NCBI GenBank assembly: GCA_046350295.1
Contig: JAXMAR010000003.1
Location: forward strand, 62,001-126,000
DNA length: 64,000 nucleotides
From: JAXMAR01 sp046350295
GTDB taxonomy: Bacteria > Planctomycetota > Planctomycetia > Gemmatales > Gemmataceae
Direction: 5' to 3'
Shown here in pieces: positions 57,206 through 64,000 of this stretch. The notes under the pieces were generated by a model, which saw nothing but the letters and a program-made list of their open reading frames with translations, ran no database searches and was not told where the DNA came from. Every line of letters starts with the position of its first letter. Positions within the stretch are counted from its first letter, which is position 1. The position numbers and the translations under genes were made by a program.

Positions 57206-57388
57206 ATGGAAAAATGGTTGTGCTGGGGCTCCATGGGTGTCTCCGGCAGCTTGCTGTTGTTGTTCCTCCTCGATTTCCTTCTCAAGTTCCCGTTCGGCGG
57301 CCTGAGCAAGGTGATCGACGTGCTCGGTATCCTCACCTGTGGCATGGTTCTCTATCTATCGTGGAACGCCTTTCAGGACGTGAAATAA
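57206..57388 (+). CDS. 60-residue membrane protein
   Basis: Start at 57206 (MEKWLCWGSMGVSGSLLLLF); a start at 57179 adds nine residues. Two hydrophobic segments, about 5-27 and 35-53, joined by a short loop (LKFPFGGLSKVIDVLG). It ends WNAFQDVK. The pattern GG.s..id..gi...g...yLsw is one I associate with small planctomycete membrane proteins; function unknown. It has its own strong terminator downstream. Confidence 0.7.
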   Translation: MEKWLCWGSMGVSGSLLLLFLLDFLLKFPFGGLSKVIDVLGILTCGMVLYLSWNAFQDVK

Positions 57389-57409
57389 GCGGCCCACCGC
57401 GAGGTACTG

Positions 57410-57457
57410 CGACGAAAAGGGGGCTGTCCCGTTCGAGGGGACAGCCCTTTTTCGTCG
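57410..57457. terminator. Strong bidirectional intrinsic terminator
   Basis: A near-perfect long hairpin: CGACGAAAAGG-GGGCTGTCCC and its complement GGGACAGCCC-TTTTTCGTCG around GTTCGAG. A- and T-runs on either side serve both strands. It separates the small membrane protein gene from the convergent gene at 57480. Confidence 0.9.
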
Positions 57458-57479
57458 TTAGCGCGACGGCGTCCCCCAG

Positions 57480-57992
57480 CTACAAGCCGTCGCGCAGCAG
57501 CTTGTTTAGGGTCGTGATCCCCGCCTCCTCGAACGCCTTCTCGATCGCTTCCTTGAGTTGCCGGTTGATCTGCTGCACCTGGCGCCAGGCCGCCTCATCC
57601 GCGCCCGCGTCCAGCCGCGGAAAATGATCGTGCGTGTCGACCATGAAGATCCAACCGGAGCCGTTCTGGTTGTCGACCCATTGCACGCGCAACTTCAGGT
57701 GCGGGAAATGGGCGCTGCCGAGCCGAAACTCGTAGCCGCTCAGTTCCCCCGTGGGTCCCGTGACCTCGCGGGCGATGCCGGTGGCCCGGTCAGCGGGGGG
57801 CAGAAACTCCCGGAGGTCCGCAGCCGACCCGATCGCGAAGTAGGGCAGCTTACGCGGGGGAATCGTCGCCTCGCCTTGCGGATAGGCTTGCGTCATGAAA
57901 ACGCGGCAGGCTCGGCTGAGGAGATCGGAGGCGAGCGGGCTCACAGGCTGTCGAGAACTCCTCTCTGCGGGAAGCGTTTCAAAGCGAGACAT
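57480..57992 (-). CDS. Hypothetical protein
   Basis: 170 residues from the ATG at 57992. No signal or membrane segment. It reads as a soluble alpha/beta protein: PRKLPYFAIGSAADLREFL, then GYEFRLGSAHFPHLKLRVQWVDNQNGSGWIFMVDTHDHFPRLDA, and a C-terminal helix (RQVQQINRQLKEAIEKAFEEAG). HxHF and GADEAAWRQVQ segments are striking, but I know no family. Intact frame; its 3' end faces the strong terminator. Confidence 0.7.
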   Translation of the reverse strand: MSRFETLPAERSSRQPVSPLASDLLSRACRVFMTQAYPQGEATIPPRKLPYFAIGSAADLREFLPPADRATGIAREVTGPTGELSGYEFRLGSAHFPHLKLRVQWVDNQNGSGWIFMVDTHDHFPRLDAGADEAAWRQVQQINRQLKEAIEKAFEEAGITTLNKLLRDGL

Positions 57993-58085
57993 CCTTATCT
58001 TACTCCACCATGGCCGCCGATCCGCAGATGTTTTTTTTTTCGATTCCGCGCTTTTGCGCGACAAGCGGATTCAATCGCGAGGTCC

Positions 58086-58121
58086 AAAAAAAAGAAGAGG
58101 CGTCGCGTGGATCGCCTCTTC
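58086..58121 (-). terminator. Intrinsic terminator of the EF-hand gene
   Basis: Read on the minus strand: GAAGAGGCG, a 10-base loop, CGCCTCTTC, and then eight T residues. It follows the EF-hand protein stop after 27 bases. Confidence 0.88.
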
Positions 58122-58148
58122 ACAAGACTATCTGTTTCAGGCCGTGGA

Positions 58149-59150
58149 CTATTGCGGCCGCTTGAACTCAAATCGAGGGCCTCCCTTGCCTTTGCCCCCC
58201 TTGCCGAAGCCACCACCGGGCCCGAACCCTCCGGGACCGAAACCGCCCTTGCCGCCGAAGGGACGCTCGCCGGCGCTGGCGACCACTTTGCCGTCCTTGA
58301 GGTCCTGCGCCCGAACGAGCGCCTGGTGCTGCAACGCCTCCTCCGGCGTGATCAGTCCGTCGTCGTTGAGATCGTAGTTGCGGAACTCGTCGAGGTCCTT
58401 GCCGCCCTTGCGCCATTCCCACAGGGCCACCTGCCCGTCCTTGTCCACATCGAGGTCGCTGAACCAGCTGGGCAGGTCCTTGGGTAGCTTGCCGGCGCGG
58501 AAAACCACCGGCCGCTTGTCCAGGTCTTCCTCTTCGATGATGGTGCGGATCACGGTCGCTTCCCCGTCCCCTTCATCACGGGCGCCGGCCTGGAAGCGTG
58601 CGGTGAAGTAGGCGCGAAATTCGTTGAGGCTGATGAGCCCGTCCCCGTTCAAATCCCACTTGCGGAAATCGGCCTTGAGCGGGTCCGGCGCCTCGTCCAT
58701 GTTGAGGTAGCCGTCATCGTTGCGGTCGCGACGCTTGAACTCGGACTCGGCCCAGGCATTGGCCGCCTCGTTACGGTCCTTTTCACCATGCCGGCCATCC
58801 CGGGCCCACCCATCCCTGGGCCGCCTTTGCCCATTCCCGTTTCGCCGAAGCCCGCGCCGTAGCTGTCGCGCTTGCTCCAGAACTTCAGGAATGCGTGATG
58901 GCTCGCCGTGGATGCCCTGCTCGGATGCGAACTTCGTCAACGGACCGTTGAAGCGGGTCGTCTCGGAGATCAAGAAGAAGCCGCGCCCCTTGGCCATGCG
59001 GTCGAACAGGCCACCCGCATCGAAACCGCCGCCGCCGGGGCCACCGCCACCTGGGCCACCGCGAAATTGGCTCTCCACCGTCCCAGGCGCGGCCACAAGA
59101 AAGAAGAGGAACCCAAAGCCGATAAGCGCCGCTACGAAACGTGAACGCAT
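58149..59150 (-). CDS. Secreted EF-hand protein
   Basis: 333 residues with a signal peptide (MRSRFVAALIGFGFLFFLVA) and Gly-rich start (GGPGGGGPGGGG). Four EF-hand calcium loops are clear: DRNDDGYLNMDE, DLNGDGLISLNEF, DVDKDGQVALWEW and DLNDDGLITPEEA, at about 142-285. The end is Gly/Lys-rich. Residues about 88-122 (IPEVLEQARQLRRGLRRNGN...) look out of frame. The same bases in another frame give HAFLKFWSKRDSYGAGFGET followed by Gly-Met-rich sequence, typical of the family. So two compensating frameshifts at about 58790 and 58890 are likely. Such proteins probably bind calcium at the surface. Confidence 0.8.
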   Translation of the reverse strand: MRSRFVAALIGFGFLFFLVAAPGTVESQFRGGPGGGGPGGGGFDAGGLFDRMAKGRGFFLISETTRFNGPLTKFASEQGIHGEPSRIPEVLEQARQLRRGLRRNGNGQRRPRDGWARDGRHGEKDRNEAANAWAESEFKRRDRNDDGYLNMDEAPDPLKADFRKWDLNGDGLISLNEFRAYFTARFQAGARDEGDGEATVIRTIIEEEDLDKRPVVFRAGKLPKDLPSWFSDLDVDKDGQVALWEWRKGGKDLDEFRNYDLNDDGLITPEEALQHQALVRAQDLKDGKVVASAGERPFGGKGGFGPGGFGPGGGFGKGGKGKGGPRFEFKRPQ

Positions 59151-59343
59151 GATCCACCTCGGGGGAAATGACTAGCACTATCTTAACCCGGATACCGATT
59201 TGCTGTCACGCGCAATCTCTAATATCTCGGCTCAGGGTCCAATAGAGGAATACCCCACCATTGATGAGAAAACGATGACATTCACCCAGAATTGCCGAGT
59301 TTGCCTTTCCGTTCAAAACCAAGGACGCGACCGCAAAGGCGTC

Positions 59344-60460
59344 CTAGCGCCGCTCAATCGGCTCCACGCGGCGCTCCTCCGGCCCGGTGTATCGGCCCCG
59401 CGGCCGCATGATCCGGTTGTGCTCCGCCTGTTCGATGACATGGGCGCACCAACCGGTGATGCGCGAGGCGACGAAAAACGGCGTATAAAGCGGCACGGCC
59501 AGGCCGAGCGAATGGTAGAGACGTCCCGCGGGCCAATCCAGGTTGGGGAAGAGATTCTTCTCTGTCGCCAAAACCTGCTCGATCGCCTCCGCGGCGTCCT
59601 CCCAGGCCTCGTTCCCGGTCCGTTGTGCCGCCTGCCGGGCGTAGTCCTTGAGGACACGAGCGCGGACGTCGCCGGTCTTGTAAACGCGGTGGCCGAAGCC
59701 CATGATTTCTCTTTCCGGGCCAGGGCTGAGCGGATCCAGGCCTCGGCTTTGTCAGGACCGCCGTCGCCAGCAGCATGTCCATCACCTTCTCGTTGGCGCC
59801 GCCGTGCAACCGGCCCTTGAGGGCGCCGATAGCGCCGACAACAGCGGAGTGCAGGTCGGACTCCGTCGACGTGATGACGCGCAGGTAGCTGCGGAGGCGT
59901 TGAACTCGTGTTCCGTAGAGGATCAGCGACACGTCGAACGCCTTCACTTCCTCCGCGGTGGCCGGCTTGGCACGCGCAACAGGTACAGCATGTTGCCGGC
60001 GTGCCCCAGGTCGGGTCGCGGCGCCAGCGACGGCAACCTTGCGTCGCTCGGTATTGTTCGGCGATGGCGACGGGAATTTGGCCCAGCAAGCGTTCGGCCC
60101 AGTGCAGGTTCGCCTCTTTGCCATTGTCAGCCAGGTCCGGATCGTGCGGCCAGCAGGTCAATGCGGAACGAAGGCGTCCATCGGCACGGCTACCGGGCGG
60201 CAAGTCGCGCGCAGCGTGTCGCGCACCAGCGGGGGCAGACCATCGCCGCCGCGACGCGGAGCGCGAAAGGGTCGCAACTCCTGGCGCGGCAACTCGCCGT
60301 GGAGCAGCAAATAGAGACCTCCTCGAACGTCGCGTGCTGCACCAATTCCACTACGGGATAGCCGCGGTAAGCGCAGGCCGCCCGTGACGGTGGAGACGGC
60401 AGCCGTTTCGCCGCGACGACGCCTTCGAGGCCGGGGGAGATTTCCTGGTGCAGTCGACAT
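59344..60460 (-). pseudogene. prpC: Citrate/2-methylcitrate synthase, many frameshifts
   Basis: The ATG is at 60460 and the end at 59344. In pieces from all three frames one can read SPGLEGVVA, GETAAVSTVTGGL, AYRGYPVVELVQHATFEEV, LYLLLHGELP, PPLVRDTLRA, then ADN.KEANLHWAERLLGQIPV, AFDVSLILYGT, VITSTESDLHSAVVGAIGAL, KGRLHGGANEKVMDMLLA and finally MGFGHRVYKTGDVRARVLKD to the end. The last piece (59344-59703) is a clean C-terminal domain with the conserved GHRVYK. The enzyme joins oxaloacetate with acetyl-CoA or propionyl-CoA; the adjacent prpB argues for 2-methylcitrate synthase. At least ten indels are needed. Such a density within 700 bases suggests poor sequence quality as much as decay. Confidence 0.75.
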
Positions 60461-60508
60461 GTCGTCCTCGCGGATCGTTTCAAAACGGGGACGCGACGGA
60501 CGCGACTC

Positions 60509-61372
60509 TTAACCGAAGTATTTGCGGTCGCGTTCCTCGTAGCCTGAATAGTCCAGCAAGTCGTAGCTTCCGCGCGTGTCAACATTCCTGCCCATCCGGG
60601 CACGCTGATGGCCGAGCGTGAGAATGTCGCGCAGCGTATCCTGGGCCGCCTTCAAGGCCGAGCGAAACGCGGTGAGCGGAAAGAGCACCATGCGGTAGCC
60701 GAGGGCGGCAAAAGCGGCGACATCCAGGTTGGGGCTCTTGCCGAACTCGGTGTTGTTCGCGAGCAGCGGCGCGGGAACGGCCTTGGCGAACGCGGCGAAC
60801 TCATCGGCGTTCTCCAGCGCCTCGGGGAAGATGGCGTCGGCCCCGGCGTCCAGATACAGTCTGGCCCTGCGGATGGCGTCTTCCATGCCGTGGACGCCGC
60901 GCGCGTCGGTGCGGGCGATGATGACGAATGCCGGATCGCGCCGCGCCGCCACCGCCGCGCGCACCTTCGCCGCCATGGCCTCCGGTTCGACGAGCGCCTT
61001 GCCGGAAAGGTGGCCGCAGCGCTTGGGGAGCTGCTGGTCTTCGAGGTGAATGCCGGCGACACCCGCGCTTTCGAAAAGCCGCACAGTGCGTTCAACGTTC
61101 AGCGCTTCGCCGAAGCCCGTGTCCGCGTCGCACAGGAGGGGCAAGGACGACGCCTGGGTGAGGCGCCGTGCCTCGTCGACGAACTCGGTGAGCGTGACCA
61201 GGCCGACGTCGGGAACCCCCGTGGCGGCCGAGAGCGCGCCCCCGGAAAGGTACAGGGCGCAAAAGCCCAGTTTCTCGGCGATCCGGGCGACCAGCGCGTT
61301 GAAGACACCGGGAATGGCGATGGTTTTCTTCGCCCATGCTTGCCGCAGACGTGCGCCGGGGGAATCCTGCAT
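60509..61372 (-). CDS. prpB: Methylisocitrate lyase (ICL/PEP mutase superfamily)
   Basis: 287 residues from the ATG at 61372. A TIM-barrel of the isocitrate lyase superfamily: PGVFNALVARIAEKLGF, LPLLCDADTGFGEALNV (magnesium Asp), GIHLEDQQLPKRCGHL with the catalytic Cys in KRCGH, and FVIIARTDARG. The KRCGH loop marks a lyase and not a phosphonomutase. It would split 2-methylisocitrate into pyruvate and succinate in propionate breakdown. prpC follows 48 bases downstream on the same strand, so a prpBC operon is likely. No prpD was found in the window. Confidence 0.9.
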   Translation of the reverse strand: MQDSPGARLRQAWAKKTIAIPGVFNALVARIAEKLGFCALYLSGGALSAATGVPDVGLVTLTEFVDEARRLTQASSLPLLCDADTGFGEALNVERTVRLFESAGVAGIHLEDQQLPKRCGHLSGKALVEPEAMAAKVRAAVAARRDPAFVIIARTDARGVHGMEDAIRRARLYLDAGADAIFPEALENADEFAAFAKAVPAPLLANNTEFGKSPNLDVAAFAALGYRMVLFPLTAFRSALKAAQDTLRDILTLGHQRARMGRNVDTRGSYDLLDYSGYEERDRKYFG

Positions 61373-61386
61373 ATCACTCCTGCAAC

Positions 61387-61695
61387 TCACTCCTGCACGG
61401 AGGACCGCCACGACAGCGAATGCGTCGCCGTCCACGGGAAGGGGGCGCCGTTGTAGTAATAGTACGACCCGAAAGGGGCGGCGATGACGCGGGGGCGCCA
61501 GCGGCCGAAGGAATCAACGGCGTAGTTGTTCCAGTTATCGAGCGTGCCGGGTCGGCCGCGCGGGATGGGCAGGAACAGGTTCTCCGGCGGAGGCGCGACG
61601 AGGACGCGCGGCGGCGGGGCCGGCTCGGTCTTGGGTTCATCGGCGCGGGCGCACGGGATCAGGGTGAGGAGCAGGGTGAGACTCACGAGTCGCAT
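61387..61695 (-). CDS. Small secreted protein
   Basis: 102 residues from the ATG at 61695 with a signal peptide (MRLVSLTLLLTLIPCARA). The mature part is Pro-rich at first (KTEPAPPPRVLVAPPPENLFLP), then aromatic (DNWNNYAVDSFGRWRPRV, GSYYYYNGAPFPW). Tyr-rich tails like this are seen in small planctomycete surface proteins. It lies 14 bases upstream of prpB on the same strand. Function unknown. Confidence 0.65.
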   Translation of the reverse strand: MRLVSLTLLLTLIPCARADEPKTEPAPPPRVLVAPPPENLFLPIPRGRPGTLDNWNNYAVDSFGRWRPRVIAAPFGSYYYYNGAPFPWTATHSLSWRSSVQE

Positions 61696-61778
61696 GGAGG
61701 AAACTCCGGAAGCGTCGCGCCGGCGGGTGTTACATGTGTATAGCATAATCCGGCGGCGAGGAGCGGACCAGGCAAGCG

Positions 61779-63077
61779 CTAGGGCTTCTCGGTCGCCAGC
61801 CGCGCCAGCACCGCGCGCGCCAGGTTGCGCACGCCGTCGTCCTCGTCGCGCCCCGCCTCCTGAATCAGCGGCGTCAAGGGCCGCGCCGCCGGGCCCATCT
61901 CGAGCAGGTACTCCAGGGTGCGGCGGCGGATGGCGTTGTCGCTGTTGTCGATGGTCGCGCCATAGAGCTTGAGCGTCTCCTCCGCTTTTCCCGTGACCGA
62001 CCAGAGGGCGACGCCGGCGGCGAGGCGGATGTTGAAGTCGCGATGTTCCATGAGCTTTTTCAACCGTGCCGTCGCCTCTTTGCCGGCCGTGCCGAATTGT
62101 TTGAGCGCCAGCGCCGCCTCGTAGGTCAGGCCGCGCTTTTCGTCGGAAAGATACTCGAAGACGATGGGTAGCGTCTCGCTCTCCTTGGTAAGCAGATGCA
62201 ACGTCAGGGCCGCTTCCAGGCGCAAGCCGTCATCCTTCGCCTTGAGCAGCGGCCTCACCGTGGCGGCGGCCGCCTTCGCGGCCGGCCCGATCTTGCCAAG
62301 GGCCTGCACGGCGAAAAGGTGCTCGAGGTTGTCTTTCTGCTTCAGCACCTTGATGAGCGCTTCCGTCCCCTTGGCGGCGGGCGCCCCGATTTCGCCCAGG
62401 GCGTAGACGGCGGCGAGGCGGCGCCGCCCTGACGCCTCCTCCACGGTCTTCACCAGGAGCGGCACGACGTCCGGCCCGAGTTTCCCCAGCGCCGCGGCGA
62501 CCATCGTATCGATCAACAGATCTTTGTTCTTTTCCTGGATCGCGTCCAGCAGCGGCTCGGCGGCCTCCTTGGCGACGGGGCCGATCTCTCCCAGGGCCGC
62601 GATGGCCGCGATGCGGACGGCGTCATCCTTGTCCTTGAGGACGCGGATGAGGGCCGGCGTCCCGGCCTTCGCCTTGGCGCCCATCTGCCCCAGAACGCCC
62701 GCCGCCTCCATGCGCACCGCCGGCGCCTTGGCCTTGAGCGCCTCGATCAGGAACGGCGTCAGGACGCTGGGTGGCGGCCGGTCGACGGCCCAGACCGCCT
62801 CGGCCATCTTCACCTTGACGCCGAGGTCCTTCTCCTCCTTGAACGCCTCGCGCAGCTCCGCCGAGGCGAACTTGGCCACCGGGCCCAGGCGGACCATGAC
62901 CGCCGCCGCCTTGTAGCGCACCTCCGGATCGGCGTTCTTGAGCGCCTTGAGCCCCTCCAGGCCCGGCTCGTCGCGTTTCTTCTTGTCTTTCTTGTCCGCG
63001 TCTTTCTTGTCTTGCGCGGGCGCAAGAGCGGGAGCAAGCACGACGACGAACAGGACGATGGCGAGCGGACGTTTCAT
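61779..63077 (-). CDS. Exported HEAT-repeat protein
   Basis: 432 residues from the ATG at 63077 with a signal peptide (MKRPLAIVLFVVVLAPALAPA), then a Lys/Asp-rich stretch (DKKDADKKDKKKRDE). About ten HEAT repeats follow (such as AVRMEAAGVLGQMG, AVRIAAIAALGEIG, GLRLEAALTLHLL). There is no enzyme domain. It is shorter than the protein at 52795-55419 but of the same type. Intact frame. The role is probably as an extracytoplasmic binding scaffold. Confidence 0.9.
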   Translation of the reverse strand: MKRPLAIVLFVVVLAPALAPAQDKKDADKKDKKKRDEPGLEGLKALKNADPEVRYKAAAVMVRLGPVAKFASAELREAFKEEKDLGVKVKMAEAVWAVDRPPPSVLTPFLIEALKAKAPAVRMEAAGVLGQMGAKAKAGTPALIRVLKDKDDAVRIAAIAALGEIGPVAKEAAEPLLDAIQEKNKDLLIDTMVAAALGKLGPDVVPLLVKTVEEASGRRRLAAVYALGEIGAPAAKGTEALIKVLKQKDNLEHLFAVQALGKIGPAAKAAAATVRPLLKAKDDGLRLEAALTLHLLTKESETLPIVFEYLSDEKRGLTYEAALALKQFGTAGKEATARLKKLMEHRDFNIRLAAGVALWSVTGKAEETLKLYGATIDNSDNAIRRRTLEYLLEMGPAARPLTPLIQEAGRDEDDGVRNLARAVLARLATEKP

Positions 63078-63241
63078 GAGACACCCTGTTGGCGACAGAC
63101 GGGACAAGCGTCATGGTAACGACGGCGCCGGGTAAAGCAACCTTCGAGTGACGGCGGGTTTGGAGTGTCGTTTCCGTCCAACACAACGGACCGGCTCTTC
63201 CTCGTTACAATGTCAAGGGCGCCGGAAACGAGAGCAGGCTG

Positions 63242-64000
63242 ATGGACGAACCGTCCCTGGAAATCCTGTACGAGGACAACCATTGCCTCGCGCTAGCCAA
63301 GCCATGCGGCGTGGTGAGCGCGCATTTTCAGGGCAAGGAAGAGACGCTCGATCGCGCCGTCAAGTCCTATCTCAAGACGAAATATCAGAAGCCCGGCAAC
63401 GTCTTTCTCGGCGTCGTCCATCGCCTGGACAAGGCGGTGAGCGGCGTCCTGCTCTTCGCCCGCACCAGCAAGGCCGCCGCCCGGCTTGCCGAGCAGTTCC
63501 GTGAAGGCACGGTCGAGAAGGTCTACTGGGCCGTCGTGGAAGGGCCGGTGCAGACCCTGGCCGGCAGCCTGGAGGACTGGCTGCGGAAAGACAAGGAGGC
63601 GCATCGCGTCGAGGTCACCGAGCCGCACGCGCCCGGCGCGCGTCAGTCGCTTCTGCACTTCACGCGCAAAGGCATCCACGCCGATCTCACCTGGCTCGAG
63701 CTGCGCCCGCAGACCGGTCGCACCCATCAGCTGCGCGTCCAGCTGGCGCACCACGGCCATCCCATCTACGGCGACGCCCGCTACGGCTCGATCCACACGT
63801 TCGGTCAGGGCATCGGCTTGCACGCACGCAGCCTGACGTTCCTGCACCCGATCCGTTACGAGCCGATCACGCTGACCGCGGAGGTTCCCCGGCAGTGGCG
63901 GGGCCGGTTGCCGCCTATCTCTTGTTCGACCCGAAGCGCCGCTGAAGCCTACGACCGGCAGGAGCCGGCGCTGCCGGTCGCGGCCTCTGAAAGAGATGGA
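63242..64000 (+). CDS. RluA-family pseudouridine synthase, end beyond window
   Basis: The frame starts at the ATG at 63242 and stays open to the window edge (253 codons). The family pattern is complete to about residue 215: LEILYEDNHCLALAKPCGVVS, catalytic Asp in HRLDKAVSGVLLFARTSKAA, LRPQTGRTHQLRVQLAHHGHPIYGD, and LHARSLTFLHP. The enzyme turns uridines into pseudouridines in rRNA or tRNA. Near 63903 another frame gives VAAYLLFDPKRR and a stop at 63945, which is a more natural ending; one inserted or lost base there would explain it. The 23S or tRNA target is not predictable. Confidence 0.88.
   Translation, partial: MDEPSLEILYEDNHCLALAKPCGVVSAHFQGKEETLDRAVKSYLKTKYQKPGNVFLGVVHRLDKAVSGVLLFARTSKAAARLAEQFREGTVEKVYWAVVEGPVQTLAGSLEDWLRKDKEAHRVEVTEPHAPGARQSLLHFTRKGIHADLTWLELRPQTGRTHQLRVQLAHHGHPIYGDARYGSIHTFGQGIGLHARSLTFLHPIRYEPITLTAEVPRQWRGRLPPISCSTRSAAEAYDRQEPALPVAASERDG

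Overview
The window is GC-rich, gene-dense bacterial DNA that looks like the phylum Planctomycetota, most likely the Gemmatales/Gemmataceae. The evidence is the gene mix: Ser/Thr kinases with zinc ribbons, long secreted HEAT-repeat proteins, a secreted EF-hand protein, DUF4058 and DUF2330 proteins, an LptB with a C-terminal extension, a membrane-bound sigma-54 activator, and many short GC-rich intergenic palindromes. The taxon is inferred from gene content; there is no rRNA gene in the window.

Layout. (1) 1-4102 is the right end of a mobile island: eight small, tightly packed genes without recognisable function, then a small serine recombinase. It ends inside a tRNA-Phe gene, of which only the 3' half (anticodon arm onward, 4103-4149) is left, so the other junction lies off the left edge. 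(2) 4186-7072 is chromosomal and on the minus strand: a DinB-like protein, a methyltransferase and lptB. (3) 7476-13874 is a four-gene signalling cluster: a zinc-ribbon/Ig-like adaptor, a membrane FHA protein, a zinc-ribbon Ser/Thr kinase, and a zinc-ribbon/pseudokinase/PP2C phosphatase fusion. It is the best candidate for an undescribed system here. (4) 13883-19521 holds a toxin-antitoxin pair, a LysR regulator, a TRIP13/Pch2-like ATPase, small secreted or membrane proteins and xylose isomerase. (5) 19801-27976 is an accessory region with extreme C-ending codon use: an intact type III restriction-modification pair (Res, Mod) between a broken RepA-like ATPase and a broken terminase-like gene. 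The broken genes carry GC-rich palindromes inside their reading frames.

(6) 28570-33666 encodes secreted proteins, including three probable carbohydrate-active hydrolases (SGNH esterase fused to a metallopeptidase-like domain, polysaccharide deacetylase, SGNH hydrolase). (7) 33995-39983 has a BatD-like membrane protein, a 994-residue membrane sigma-54 activator, an alpha/beta hydrolase across a promoter region with two copies of a palindrome, a 368-bp inverted-repeat element carrying a broken CHC2 zinc-finger gene, and yraN. (8) 40080-46752 is mostly minus strand: a sugar isomerase, a SRPBCC fusion, DUF4058, inositol-3-phosphate synthase, two very small genes and a kinase with an altered DFG motif. 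(9) 46949-57388 has an SDR, a GYF/zinc-ribbon membrane protein, an amino-acid permease overlapping an exported methyltransferase, a DUF2330 protein, a HEAT-repeat protein and a transglutaminase-like protein. (10) 57480-64000 holds an EF-hand protein, the methylcitrate genes prpB and prpC (prpC with many frameshifts), another HEAT-repeat protein and an RluA-type pseudouridine synthase that runs off the edge.

Caution: single-base frameshifts are common (17.4, 20.7-21.0, 26.7, 27.8, 39.0, 39.4, 58.8, 59.7-60.4 kb and possibly 63.9 kb). Some are probably sequence errors, so calls of broken genes are provisional.
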